DNA of 64,000 nucleotides, taken from contig MKSN01000001.1 in assembly GCA_001897295.1 (NCBI GenBank), forward strand, positions 516,011-580,010, given 5' to 3'. Shown piece after piece: positions 39,295 through 49,136 of this stretch (position 1 is the first letter of the stretch; each line of letters begins with the position of its first letter). The notes under the pieces were generated by a model. It was not told the origin of the DNA and ran no database searches. It saw nothing but the letters and a program-made list of their open reading frames with translations. The translations under genes were made by a program, and so were the position numbers. Source of the stretch: Candidatus Saccharibacteria bacterium 49-20 (GTDB taxonomy: Bacteria > Patescibacteriota > Saccharimonadia > Saccharimonadales > Saccharimonadaceae).

Positions 39295-39603
39295 ATGGAT
39301 ACACCCCAACCAGTAACTCCCTACCGCAAGCGCGTCAGTGGACGCACACAGCTCACATTATGGCTCATGCTCGCGCCAACCTGCATGATTGCGCTTTCGC
39401 TCATGCTTTTCGCAGTCTTAAACCTTATCTTCAACCCTACGTTTTGGCCAACCCCAGACACCGCGGACTTCAACGCAACACCGTTTGCAATTACCCTCCT
39501 TAACATCGTCCTATTTGTCATAGGGGCGTTTGGTGTACTCGCCTGGCTTCCAGGGCTTGTCATTGGCATTATTCTTCTGATTACGCGTAAAGAAACGCGC
39601 TAA
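39295..39603 (+). CDS. hypothetical two-TM membrane protein
   Basis: SD AAGGAG before ATG; two TM helices. Confidence 0.75.
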   Translation: MDTPQPVTPYRKRVSGRTQLTLWLMLAPTCMIALSLMLFAVLNLIFNPTFWPTPDTADFNATPFAITLLNIVLFVIGAFGVLAWLPGLVIGIILLITRKETR

Positions 39604-40031
39604 TCTTCTGCGCCCACTGGTGGCGCCACGTACACAGGCTTCGTCTTTCGACGATGCCCCACGATCTGCTCAAACACAATCGAGCCATATGGCGGCATAC
39701 CAGCAACGACGGCTACTGCAATCATTTTGATACCCCAGCCCATACTACGTGCTGTTAAGAATGCGAACAGGAAGTACAGCACAAATCCTAGTCCGTGCAG
39801 ATGCCCCATAAACGACACGACTGAGTCCGCTTCGGGTAAACCCAGGCCTCGATACGCGATTGCGCCGATAAGCAGTGTCCACCCCACCGCCTCGAGGATT
39901 GCAAAAAAGCGAAAAATCCCCCAAGCCTCTTTATCGGTAAACCAATGAGTCTTGTCGTACAGCCACAGAATTTTCTGCCAAATGCTACGCGCTATCGTTT
40001 TCACTGTTTCTAGTATACCAACTACAGACAA
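39600..40031 (-). CDS. DUF3817-like membrane protein
   Basis: FRFFAILEAVGWTLLIGAIAYRG...VSFMGHLHGLGFVLYFLFAFLTARSMGW; true start may be GTG near 40004, after -10 TATACT. Confidence 0.8.
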   Translation of the reverse strand: MSVVGILETVKTIARSIWQKILWLYDKTHWFTDKEAWGIFRFFAILEAVGWTLLIGAIAYRGLGLPEADSVVSFMGHLHGLGFVLYFLFAFLTARSMGWGIKMIAVAVVAGMPPYGSIVFEQIVGHRRKTKPVYVAPPVGAED

Positions 40032-40064
40032 AACAGGGGTAATCTGCTATAATTACCCCTAGTT

Positions 40065-41132
40065 ATGCCACGAATTGAACTCAACATCGGAGAACTCACT
40101 GCCGAAAAAAATGACCTCGACGCATTTTTAGCGCAGCCAACCGCCTATAGCGACCCTGACTTCTCGAAGAAAAACAAACGACTCATTGAACTCCAAAACC
40201 TTCTTGAAAAAGGCACCCTTCGCGACACCCTCGAAGCGCAACTCGTAGAAGCTAAAGCACTAGCGAGCGGTAACGACGAACTCGCAGAGCTTGCGAAAAT
40301 GGAAGTTTCCGAAATCGAAGACCAACTCCCTAAGCTCGAAGAAGAACTCTTCCTCATGCTGGCTCCAAAAGACCCTAACGATGACAAAAACGTTATCGTT
40401 GAAATCCGCGCCGGCGCGGGTGGCGATGAAGCCAGCCTTTTTGCAGCCGAGCTGTACCGTATGTACCTACGTTACTGTGAAGCGCATAATCTCAAGACAG
40501 AACTCATCAGCGAAAGCGCCAACGACACCGGTGGCTACAAAGAAGTTGTTTTCCAAGTAAAGGGCGACTCGCCTTACTCACAACTTAAGTTTGAATCTGG
40601 TGTGCACCGTGTGCAGCGCGTGCCTGCAACCGAAAGCCAAGGCCGCATCCACACCAGCACCATTACCGTTGCGGTGCTTCCCGAAGCCGAAGAAACCGAC
40701 ATCGAAATCAACCCGGCCGACCTTCGTATCGACATCTACCGCGCTTCTGGCCATGGTGGTCAATCAGTCAACACCACCGACTCTGCCGTGCGTATTACCC
40801 ACATCCCATCAGGTCTCGTCGTAACAAACCAAGATGAAAAGTCACAACTGAAGAACAAAGAAAAGGCCATGAGTGTGCTTCGCTCTCGCCTACTTCAGCA
40901 AAAAATTGACGAAGAAAACGCCAAGCTTACCGCCGAGCGCCGCAGCCTGATTGGATCTGGTGACCGCTCTGAAAAGATTCGTACCTACAACTTCCCACAA
41001 GACCGTATTACCGATCACCGCATTGGCTACAGTCGTTCTGGTATTCCGCAGGCTATGAATGGTCAAATTGATGACCTTGTTGAGCATTTGCAGGCCTACG
41101 AACGCGAGCTTGCCGTCCAAAGCGCAAACTAA
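40065..41132 (+). CDS. prfA: peptide chain release factor 1
   Basis: [55 protein letters not shown]-like motif. Confidence 0.97.
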   Translation: MPRIELNIGELTAEKNDLDAFLAQPTAYSDPDFSKKNKRLIELQNLLEKGTLRDTLEAQLVEAKALASGNDELAELAKMEVSEIEDQLPKLEEELFLMLAPKDPNDDKNVIVEIRAGAGGDEASLFAAELYRMYLRYCEAHNLKTELISESANDTGGYKEVVFQVKGDSPYSQLKFESGVHRVQRVPATESQGRIHTSTITVAVLPEAEETDIEINPADLRIDIYRASGHGGQSVNTTDSAVRITHIPSGLVVTNQDEKSQLKNKEKAMSVLRSRLLQQKIDEENAKLTAERRSLIGSGDRSEKIRTYNFPQDRITDHRIGYSRSGIPQAMNGQIDDLVEHLQAYERELAVQSAN

Positions 41133-41716
41133 TCTTCGATAATAATTTCATAAGAACGCGGCGCATAGATATGGGTCGCTTCTTCGAGTGGCTTCGCATA
41201 CGCACGTATCTCGTCCAGGTAGTGCCCCGGCGAAAGGATAAATTGGACGAAGTTTTCGTGTGGCATATCCGGGATTGTATCGGGCACTTCGACCATCGGC
41301 GATTCTTCACCCGGCGCAGCCGCAAAGCGGACGATGAAATGCTCAATTGCAGATTCTGGATAGCCTAAGGCCTTACCGATACGCGTCTCGGCAGCGCGGT
41401 CAAGCTGTTTCTTACCCCAAGTAGTTTGAATATCCATGGCAAGCTGGGTAGCGAGCTGCGCATCATAAGATACCGCAATACCTTCGTGTTGCGTTGAAAC
41501 GCAGATAAGTCCCAATTGCTCTAGTAGCGGCGCATACCCGTCCCGCACTTCAATATACGCAGCGGGCTTAATACCCGCCATCACTCCAACAATATTCATC
41601 ACGCACGAAGCGTTTACAACGTCCGACGAAGTTTCGTCGAGCCGTGCAAGCGCCGCTTTTTCTTCATCGCTGAGCTGCGCAAATGATTGCACGTATCTGT
41701 TTTTATTAGGGGTCAT
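41129..41716 (-). CDS. hypothetical protein
   Basis: 195 aa ORF with no recognised family; divergent from prmC. Confidence 0.65.
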   Translation of the reverse strand: MTPNKNRYVQSFAQLSDEEKAALARLDETSSDVVNASCVMNIVGVMAGIKPAAYIEVRDGYAPLLEQLGLICVSTQHEGIAVSYDAQLATQLAMDIQTTWGKKQLDRAAETRIGKALGYPESAIEHFIVRFAAAPGEESPMVEVPDTIPDMPHENFVQFILSPGHYLDEIRAYAKPLEEATHIYAPRSYEIIIED

Positions 41717-41738
41717 ATGTGCTAAACTATGTCATGTA

Positions 41739-42587
41739 ATGATAGATAAGTCAATTACTACTATCCAGGACTGGCTATCGCGTGCAACCAGCCAACTTAC
41801 CCGTGCCGATATTCCAAGCGCTCGCCTAGACGCTGAGCTCATTCTTTCTCACACCCTGCGCGAGCCACGCACCTGGCTTCATAGTCACCACGACGAGCCG
41901 CTTGAATCGCGCCAACTTGAAATCGCCAACGCACGCCTTGACCTGCGCCTCGACCGCGTTCCAGTCGCCTATATCATTGGCCATAAAGAATTCTACGGAC
42001 ACCCCTTTAAGGTCACAACCGCGACCCTCATTCCCCGCCCCGAATCAGAAACGCTTATCGAACTACTCGATGAAGCGCTCCCTAAAAACGAGCGACTTAT
42101 CGTTGATCGTCCACTACGCCTTGTTGATGTTGGTACGGGCAGTGGAAATCTTGGTATTACCGCAAAGCTTGCACACCCCGAGCTTGAAGTGACACTTGTA
42201 GACATTAGTCGTCACGCACTGAACGTGGCCGAAGAAAATGCCGAAGCACTTCACGCTGAAGTCGACACCGTCCAAAGCGATCTCCTTACTTCATACCCAT
42301 TCGTCGCCGATGTCATCATCGCCAACCTCCCCTACGTTGATATCGAATGGGAGCGCTCACCTGAGACAAATCACGAACCAGACTCTGCCCTCTTCGCCCC
42401 CAACAACGGCCTTGCTCTTATTTTTGAGCTACTTATTCAAACCAAAGAGAAGCTCACCCTAGGTGGCAAATTAATTCTCGAAGCCGACCCCGAGCAGCAC
42501 AAGGCGATTATAAAAGAAGCCGCTATCTACGGCTTCGTGCTTCACGAACAGCGTGACTACGGGCTGCTTTTGGATAAACTCGCGTAG
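41739..42587 (+). CDS. prmC: release factor glutamine methyltransferase PrmC/HemK
   Basis: LVDVGTGSGNLGITAK; VIIANLPYVD (NPPY-like, NLPY here). Confidence 0.94.
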   Translation: MIDKSITTIQDWLSRATSQLTRADIPSARLDAELILSHTLREPRTWLHSHHDEPLESRQLEIANARLDLRLDRVPVAYIIGHKEFYGHPFKVTTATLIPRPESETLIELLDEALPKNERLIVDRPLRLVDVGTGSGNLGITAKLAHPELEVTLVDISRHALNVAEENAEALHAEVDTVQSDLLTSYPFVADVIIANLPYVDIEWERSPETNHEPDSALFAPNNGLALIFELLIQTKEKLTLGGKLILEADPEQHKAIIKEAAIYGFVLHEQRDYGLLLDKLA

Positions 42588-42603
42588 CACGGAATATGCC
42601 ATT

Positions 42604-42731
42604 CCAGCAAAGTCTTTTCCATACATACTCACGAAACTTACTTCACGCAATAAACCTTAAGGGTCTCTACGCCTTAAGGTTTTTGGTTACGTGAAAGTGT
42701 TCTTTGAATAGTATGGAAAAGACTTTGCTGG
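42604..42731 (+). repeat. intergenic long-hairpin element E2 (core on + strand)
   Basis: 21-bp perfect arms CCAGCAAAGTCTTTTCCATAC / GTATGGAAAAGACTTTGCTGG; core CGAAACTTACTTCACGCA...TAAGGGTCTCTACGCCTTA...TTGGTTACGTGAAAGTGTTCTT. Confidence 0.92.
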
Positions 42732-42733
42732 GC

Positions 42734-43534
42734 CTAGATTGCTGTTCCGACTCGGTTAAAGACAATGAGTAGCACCACAAGGACGCTAATGGTGAAAAGA
42801 AGCGGCAACAATACGTCTGTCATACGCACCTTTGAGTGATGATAGAACGAGTCATAGACCTTGTATGCAAGGAAACTTACGAGTGTAATCGCGAGTGCAG
42901 CTTGAGGCAGCATAAGTGCAGGCACGACAGGCAGCGGGTACGCAATCGCCCAGTGGTACGAGACCCAGGTAATTTCAGCGATAATGAATCCCCATACGAG
43001 ACCCAGGAACAACCCGTGGGTTTCGTCGTCGTAGGTACTGAGGATGTGCCGTGCGGCCGAGTAGCCGATCAACCACGCGAAGAGCACTACAATTGAAACC
43101 GGCCAGTTGTACGAAATCGTGAACAAAGCAGAAATACCAAGGAAGACCGCAAGTCCCGCCTGAGTTGCCATAAAGGCCCTCTTCGAGCGCGGCTTAATAA
43201 ACAGCAGCCAGAAAATATAGCCGAGCGTCAAACCAATCATAAGGAATAGCTTCGTCGTCTCACCTATCGCCGACACGTTGATGGTGTACATGTGTAGCAC
43301 AATACTAATGCTGACAATAAAGTCGACCATGTTCGAGCGTAAGTTCGCCCACCAGAAGCGTGGACGCACCGCGAAGACGCGCCACTTACTGAGGATCACA
43401 AGAAGAATTGCAAACCACACGGCCTCGGTGTAACGGACAATCAGAAGTACCGCAACGGCGAGTGCAATATTCAATACAGTGTAAATCAATTCACTGAGGA
43501 AAGACCGTTTGCGGACGAGTTTAAGAAGCTCCAT
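42734..43534 (-). CDS. hypothetical polytopic membrane protein
   Basis: 266 aa, multiple TM helices. Confidence 0.75.
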   Translation of the reverse strand: MELLKLVRKRSFLSELIYTVLNIALAVAVLLIVRYTEAVWFAILLVILSKWRVFAVRPRFWWANLRSNMVDFIVSISIVLHMYTINVSAIGETTKLFLMIGLTLGYIFWLLFIKPRSKRAFMATQAGLAVFLGISALFTISYNWPVSIVVLFAWLIGYSAARHILSTYDDETHGLFLGLVWGFIIAEITWVSYHWAIAYPLPVVPALMLPQAALAITLVSFLAYKVYDSFYHHSKVRMTDVLLPLLFTISVLVVLLIVFNRVGTAI

Positions 43535-43561
43535 ACGTGCCTTTATTGTACCACAGAAGCG

Positions 43562-45244
43562 TTACTGCTTGCCTGAAACAACGCTCGCGTCACCGATAAT
43601 CACGACGAAGTCGGTCTCACCCGTAATGCTCACAGGTGGAGTTCCCTTGGTCGGTGCAACGCCGTAAATTTCCTTCAACTTAGCAGCAGAGGCAGTTTTT
43701 TCGGTGTTAATCTGGTAAATCGTCACCTTACCGTATGAACCCTCTGGAGCGTTGCTAATATCACCAATCGTAAAGCCCTTTTCTTCAAGTGCGTCAGCGG
43801 CTAGCTGCGCAATACCCGCAACACCGCTACCGTTAAGGACGGTTACTACCGGCTCTTCTTTGACGAATGGATCAGAAGTGAGTTCTTTCTTGATGTAGGC
43901 TTGTAGCGCTGAATAGTTGCCTACTCCAGCTGCTGGATAGACTGAGCTTCCCGCACCAGGTAGTGTACCTGTGGTAAAGATTTTATTGTCATCACTGTAA
44001 AAATCGAGTGAGTGGATGTTCGCATTGTCGATATGCTGCGCCACATCCATAAGCGTACGAACTTCCTTGGTCTCAATATTAGTACGAAGGTTGTTGCCAA
44101 GCGCATCAATCAGTCCAGTTACCGCACCGAGGTTCGTAAGAGTACCCGCACTTAATGCCTTGTCCTTAATGGCAACAGCGATCATCTGCTGGTTGCGCTC
44201 ACGGTCGAAGTTAGACTGTTCAAATCCGTAGGTTGGCGCACGGTCACCGCGAGCCTGCGCAAGGTACAGCGCGTGCTCGGCATCAAGTGTTACTGGCCCA
44301 TTTGGATATTGAATATAGTGGCCAAGTGGACAGTTTTGCTTGCGAACTGCAGGCTTTCCACACTTCCAGTCGAAGTTGCTATCCATCACACCAAGTGGGT
44401 TGCGACTGTCGATTGTGACGTCGATTGAACCACCAATAGCATTAATCACGTCGCGCATTACTGTGTAGTTCACATGAACACCGTATTGAATATCAAGACC
44501 AACGATACCGCCAATAAATTCTTGTGTCTTAGAGAGACGCTCTTGCTCGGCTTCGTCTGTTTCGGCGTCATTCACACAGTTAAAGTAGACGTTAATCTTT
44601 CCCTTGTAGCCCGACATACACGCCTGACCGTAGTTAACGTAAAGGTCGCGCGGAATACTAAACATGTACGCGTTCTTTTTATCCTGGTCGACACTCATGA
44701 CCATAATAGAGTCAGTAAGATACCCAGCCTCGTGCCCCGGGTCATCCTCGGATGTACCCAAGATAAGGAAGTTACTGCGTCCATTTTCATCTTCCTTAAG
44801 TGGCACATTTTGAATCAAGTCAACAAAACTACCCTTTAGCACCGAGCTTGTGGCGTTAAAGGCCTTAAATGCCAAGAATCCACCAACGGCAAGAATTGCC
44901 GCAACAATCACAAGGATGGCGATAACGATAATTCGCTTACGAATCTTCTGTCCACGAGTGCGGTGCTCTTTCTTAAGCCGCTTGCGTTCTTTACGCGACA
45001 ACTTGCGTTCGTGATGTTTTTCGGTCGGATCATCGATTTGATTCAATGAATCGTCAATATCAGAACGCCCCATGAGACGCCCCGCTCGCGGGGTGCCAAT
45101 TGCACTCTTTTGAAGGTCGTCTTCGCTGCGAAGTTCTTTACGCTTAGGCGCACTCGAAGAAGCGTTCACAACATGACGCTCTCCTACCTGACTACCAGGC
45201 CTACGGGGAACAAACCCGTCGATAGATGAATTTTTCTTTGTCAT
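43562..45244 (-). CDS. LytR-CpsA-Psr family protein with C-terminal LytR_C domain
   Basis: TDSIMVMSVDQDKKNAYMFSIPRDLYVNYG; YLAQARGDRAPTYGFEQSNFDRERNQQMIAVAI; VTVLNGSGVAGIAQLAADALEEKGF. Confidence 0.93.
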   Translation of the reverse strand: MTKKNSSIDGFVPRRPGSQVGERHVVNASSSAPKRKELRSEDDLQKSAIGTPRAGRLMGRSDIDDSLNQIDDPTEKHHERKLSRKERKRLKKEHRTRGQKIRKRIIVIAILVIVAAILAVGGFLAFKAFNATSSVLKGSFVDLIQNVPLKEDENGRSNFLILGTSEDDPGHEAGYLTDSIMVMSVDQDKKNAYMFSIPRDLYVNYGQACMSGYKGKINVYFNCVNDAETDEAEQERLSKTQEFIGGIVGLDIQYGVHVNYTVMRDVINAIGGSIDVTIDSRNPLGVMDSNFDWKCGKPAVRKQNCPLGHYIQYPNGPVTLDAEHALYLAQARGDRAPTYGFEQSNFDRERNQQMIAVAIKDKALSAGTLTNLGAVTGLIDALGNNLRTNIETKEVRTLMDVAQHIDNANIHSLDFYSDDNKIFTTGTLPGAGSSVYPAAGVGNYSALQAYIKKELTSDPFVKEEPVVTVLNGSGVAGIAQLAADALEEKGFTIGDISNAPEGSYGKVTIYQINTEKTASAAKLKEIYGVAPTKGTPPVSITGETDFVVIIGDASVVSGKQ

Positions 45245-45398
45245 AAAACTTGTACTTATTATACGGCAAAATGCACCATTTTAAAGCCTACAAGGTGTTG
45301 TTGAAAATAACCTTATTATCATAAGCATTTTGCCCACAAGGGTCGGTGAACCGCTAGTGGCTTTTACTGCACCTCTCCCGTATAATGGGTAAAGTTCT

Positions 45399-46007
45399 AT
45401 GGAAGCTTCGTTTTTCACACGTCACCCCTTACTCAAAGACATTTTTAGTCTGATTATCTTCGTAATTTGTGTCGTCATCGGCACACTTCTTATTAATACC
45501 TTCGTATTCCGAAGCTATAATGTGGTCGGGCCAAGCATGGAAACAACACTTTACACGGGCGATCGCCTTATCGTGAACCGTCTCCCTGTTACCTGGTCTT
45601 CTATTCAAGGTAAGTCATACATTCCTGCGCGCGGTGATGTCATTGTATTCAAGAACCCTCGCTTCACACTTGGTGCTGACGATGAATACATCGTAAAACG
45701 CGTGATTGGCCTCCCGGGCGAACGAGTTGTGATCCAAGATGGCCACTACGTCGTGTATAATGATGCTCACCCAGAAGGCTTCGACCCCGACCAGTTCAAT
45801 CACGGCGAACCGGGCAGCCCTACAAGTGGCGAAGCCGACACAGTTGTGCCCGAAGGCGAACTATTCGTGTCGGGTGACCACCGCGTGGGAAACTTCTCTT
45901 TTGACTCTCGTAATGGGTCTGAGGGCATGGGGACGATTCCACTTTATGATGTTGTCGGCCCTGTTTCTATGCGAATTTTCCCTTTCAATAAGATTCGAAC
46001 TTTCTAG
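45399..46007 (+). CDS. lepB: signal peptidase I
   Basis: YNVVGPSMETTLYTGDRLIVNRL; YIVKRVIGLPGERV; GDHRVGNFSFDSR. Confidence 0.95.
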   Translation: MEASFFTRHPLLKDIFSLIIFVICVVIGTLLINTFVFRSYNVVGPSMETTLYTGDRLIVNRLPVTWSSIQGKSYIPARGDVIVFKNPRFTLGADDEYIVKRVIGLPGERVVIQDGHYVVYNDAHPEGFDPDQFNHGEPGSPTSGEADTVVPEGELFVSGDHRVGNFSFDSRNGSEGMGTIPLYDVVGPVSMRIFPFNKIRTF

Positions 46008-46018
46008 CATCTCGCGGG

Positions 46019-46139
46019 AGCAAAAGATTCCGCAAGGTCTCAAAGAACACTTTCGCGTAACCAATAAAAATAAGGCGCAGAGGCCCTTATTTTTATATGC
46101 GTGAAGCAAGTTTCGTGAGACCTTGCGGACTCTTTTGCT
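46019..46139 (-). repeat. intergenic long-hairpin element E3 (core on - strand)
   Basis: Arms AGCAAAAGATTCCGCAAGGTCTCA / TGAGACCTTGCGGACTCTTTTGCT (23/24); minus-strand core CGAAACTTGCTTCACGCA...TAAGGGCCTCTGCGCCTTA...TTGGTTACGCGAAAGTGTTCTT. Confidence 0.92.
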
Positions 46140-47032
46140 TAACCAAGTAATGCCTTGATGCGGTCGAATTCTTCTTGATTCTTAAAATCGATAGTCAGCT
46201 TGCCGGCACCTTTGGAATTCACTCGAATATTCACACCCGTGCCAAGACGGCTACGGAGGTGCTCAAGAGTCGGTTCGTACTCACTCACCACTTCGGTATT
46301 TTTGGTGACTTCTTTATTGCCGTTTTTAAGATCAACGAGGTATTGCTCGACTTTACGTACGCTCCACTCTTCAGTCACGATGCGCGGGACAAGACTCACA
46401 ATGAAGTCTTTGTCCTGGCCAATAAGCGGGCGCGCCTGGCCTTCAGAGAGCTGGCCTTCGGCAATCAGGGCAATCACCTCTGCAGGAAGCTTCAGCAGGC
46501 GCATAGTGTTAATAACAGCCGATGATGACTTTTGGACGCGCTTAGCGATTTCGTCGTTCGTCAGGTTAAACTGGTCACGCAGCTTCGCATACGCGGTCGC
46601 GGTTTCAATGCTATTAAGGTCACGGCGCTGGATGTTCTCAATTAACGAGATTTCAAGCTGCGTCTGGTCGGACATTGAACGCACAATAACAGGCACTTCA
46701 GTGAGTCCTGCGAGCTTCGACGCGCGGTAGCGACGCTCACCGGCGACAATTTCGTAGCCCTCGCCCTTAGGTGTCACGACAATTGGCTGAATAATACCGT
46801 GTTCGTTAATAGACGCAGCGAGTTCTTCGAGTGCGTCTTTATCAAAGGTTTGGCGTGGCTGATCTGGATTAGCTTGAAGCTTATCAAGCGGTAACGTCGC
46901 CTCCTTGCTGACGCGCTCATCTTGCTGGGCGGTTGGGTCGTAGGCACTATTTGGGTTAAAGCTATCGTCAATAAGATCGGTTGGAATCAGAGACTCAAAC
47001 CCGCGTCCTAGGCCTTTTTTTGCTGCACTCAT
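46139..47032 (-). CDS. parB: ParB family partition protein
   Basis: LGRGFESLIPTD; YEIVAGERRYRASKLAGLTEVPVIVR; HTH LTNDEIAKRVQKSSSAVINTMRLL. Confidence 0.96.
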   Translation of the reverse strand: MSAAKKGLGRGFESLIPTDLIDDSFNPNSAYDPTAQQDERVSKEATLPLDKLQANPDQPRQTFDKDALEELAASINEHGIIQPIVVTPKGEGYEIVAGERRYRASKLAGLTEVPVIVRSMSDQTQLEISLIENIQRRDLNSIETATAYAKLRDQFNLTNDEIAKRVQKSSSAVINTMRLLKLPAEVIALIAEGQLSEGQARPLIGQDKDFIVSLVPRIVTEEWSVRKVEQYLVDLKNGNKEVTKNTEVVSEYEPTLEHLRSRLGTGVNIRVNSKGAGKLTIDFKNQEEFDRIKALLG

Positions 47033-47817
47033 GAAGCCACCCCTGTCTGCCCACCTTCGCTGCGTTCAATCACTTCTTTTGCAAGTGATTTATATGCGCG
47101 TGAACCCTTTGAAAACTTATCATACACACCAATCGGAATACCGTGGCTTGGCGCTTCGGCCAAACGAATATTACGAGGAATGGTCGTTTCAAACACCTTG
47201 CCCGGGAAGTGGCGCTTAATTTCAGCATGTACTTGGTTACTGAGCGTGGTGCGTGAATCAAGCATAGTTGGAAGCACGCCAAGAAGTTCAAGGCTCGGGT
47301 TCATACCCTTACGCACCAGCTTCATCGTCTCGAGGAGTTGCCCAAGGCCTTCGAGCGCATAGAACTCAGCCTGTACCGGAAGAAGCACGTACTTCGCCGC
47401 AATGAGTCCATTCACCGTCAAAAGGCTCAAACTCGGAGGGCTATCAATAATGACAAAATCATACGCGTCTTGCAGTGGATCGATCGCAAGCTTTAGGCGC
47501 GAGAAGCGGCGTTCAAGCTGCGCAAGCTCAGCCTCTGTATTCGCAAGAATCGAGGTGGTTGGTGCCACCCAAAGGTTCTTGTATTCACTTGGAAGAATCA
47601 CTTGCTCAAGAGTCTGATCACCCTTAATGACATCGGTCATCGTGCCAGTAAGGTCGGCCTTCTCAATACCAAGTCCGCTCGTTGCGTTACCCTGTGGGTC
47701 GAAGTCGATGAGCAACGTGCGCTTGCCCGCCTTTGAAAGGAAGTATGCCAAGTTAATAGAGGTAGTTGTCTTACCCACTCCACCCTTCTGATTGGTGACA
47801 GCAATTACAGTCGCCAT
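47029..47817 (-). CDS. parA: ParA family ATPase
   Basis: VIAVTNQKGGVGKTTTSINLAYFLSKAGKRTLLIDFDPQGNATSGLG. Confidence 0.97.
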   Translation of the reverse strand: MATVIAVTNQKGGVGKTTTSINLAYFLSKAGKRTLLIDFDPQGNATSGLGIEKADLTGTMTDVIKGDQTLEQVILPSEYKNLWVAPTTSILANTEAELAQLERRFSRLKLAIDPLQDAYDFVIIDSPPSLSLLTVNGLIAAKYVLLPVQAEFYALEGLGQLLETMKLVRKGMNPSLELLGVLPTMLDSRTTLSNQVHAEIKRHFPGKVFETTIPRNIRLAEAPSHGIPIGVYDKFSKGSRAYKSLAKEVIERSEGGQTGVAS

Positions 47818-47862
47818 TAGAAATTCAGACCCTCTTTCATTGAGACAATTATAGCACGAGGG

Positions 47863-48408
47863 TTAGGTGTGTTGCACGAGGAATTCATCAAGCTTTTGGT
47901 AAAGTTGCTCGATTGTTCCATCGTTTTCCACCGTCGCATCGGCCATGTCCTTCACAACGGTAAGATTCTCAGCCATCGCAGCCCTGCTGGCGAACTCCTG
48001 CTGATCAAGCTTCTTGAGGTCGTCTTGTGTGAAGGTGTCATGTTCGCGACCACGTGTATTCACACGGGTATGGCGCAGCGTATCGGGTGCACTGATATAC
48101 AAAATAATCGCCCCGCGCTCTTTCCACGACTCCGCCTCTACTGGCGAGCGGAAGCCACTGGCGACGAGATGCTCGCTCGACTCGCCTTTACGTTGAATCT
48201 GTTTCGTGACCGCGTCTTGCCCATAATGGGTGCGCAGGAATGTCCCAAAGTCACCCAGCGCCGCCTTCTTGGGCTCAAGACCCAGTGACACTATCATTTC
48301 ACGAAGCACATCTCCACCCGAGACATGCACACCGTTCATCTTTTCTGCTAAGTATTCTGCGGCAGTATCCTTACCCGCACCCAATGGACCCGTAATTGCG
48401 ATAATCAT
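47863..48408 (-). CDS. P-loop nucleotide kinase, dephospho-CoA/adenylate kinase-like
   Basis: IIAITGPLGAGKDTAAEYLAEKM; GAIILYISAPDTLRHTRVNTRGREHDTFT. Confidence 0.75.
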   Translation of the reverse strand: MIIAITGPLGAGKDTAAEYLAEKMNGVHVSGGDVLREMIVSLGLEPKKAALGDFGTFLRTHYGQDAVTKQIQRKGESSEHLVASGFRSPVEAESWKERGAIILYISAPDTLRHTRVNTRGREHDTFTQDDLKKLDQQEFASRAAMAENLTVVKDMADATVENDGTIEQLYQKLDEFLVQHT

Positions 48409-48434
48409 ATTTCCCTATTCCCTATTTTTTGCAT

Positions 48435-48458
48435 AAAAAAGAAGCCCCGGAGGGCTTC
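48435..48458 (-). terminator. intrinsic terminator after rplU
   Basis: Minus strand GAAGCCC TCCG GGGCTTC TTTTTT. Confidence 0.9.
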
Positions 48459-48460
48459 AA

Positions 48461-48769
48461 TTACTTGATTGATGAAATTTCAATCTTTGAGTATTTTTGG
48501 CGGTGACCGTTCACCTTGTGAACACGCTTCTTAGCCTTGTAACGAATGTATTGGACCTTGTCGCCCTTAATTTCGTCTTCGATAACCTTTGCGGTTACCT
48601 TCACGTCTTTGACCGTTGGAGCGCCAACAGTGGTTTTATCACCGTCAATCACCAACAGTGCGTCAAGCGTGAGCTCTTTAGTTCCTTCAGGGAGGAGGTC
48701 CACCATGAGGGTCTCTTTCTCGGCAACAACAAATTGTTTGCCACCGATCTTAACGACTGCTTTTGTCAT
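48461..48769 (-). CDS. rplU: 50S ribosomal protein L21
   Basis: VVKIGGKQFVVAEKETLMVDLL...YIRYKAKKRVHKVNGHRQKYSKIEI. Confidence 0.96.
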   Translation of the reverse strand: MTKAVVKIGGKQFVVAEKETLMVDLLPEGTKELTLDALLVIDGDKTTVGAPTVKDVKVTAKVIEDEIKGDKVQYIRYKAKKRVHKVNGHRQKYSKIEISSIK

Positions 48770-48884
48770 TCTTAAATCCTTTATTGTTTTAACAATCAGT
48801 TAGTAATTGTAACAGAGATAGAGTGAAATGTAAAGACGCTCAGCCGCCCGCTCGAGCCAAACCTATAGTATACTAAGCATAATT

Positions 48885-49136
48885 ATGATTGAACCAACCT
48901 ACAAACCAGACCAGTGGATTATTTATAAACAAGACGGAGGCGGTGGCTTTGGCCAAATCGTAGGCGGCTCACACGACGGAGAAAGCTGGACATATTCAGT
49001 ACGTGGCCCTATTATCGATACGACCTTTGCAACTGCCCGCCAAGATGAAATTACTCATTACTACGAAAATGGCTCATGGCTTGAACCACACAGTGGCGGC
49101 ATGAACGGCGGTTCGGCTTACACCGAACAGAATTAG
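48885..49136 (+). CDS. hypothetical small protein
   Basis: 83 aa ORF with -10 TATACT 10 nt before ATG. Confidence 0.65.
   Translation: MIEPTYKPDQWIIYKQDGGGGFGQIVGGSHDGESWTYSVRGPIIDTTFATARQDEITHYYENGSWLEPHSGGMNGGSAYTEQN

Noticed and set aside
26677-46139. Interpreting E1-E3 as IS ends, MITEs or a CRISPR array
   Set aside because: Outer arms are not conserved between copies as terminal inverted repeats would be, no target-site duplications are obvious, no transposase is nearby, and there is no regular repeat-spacer spacing.
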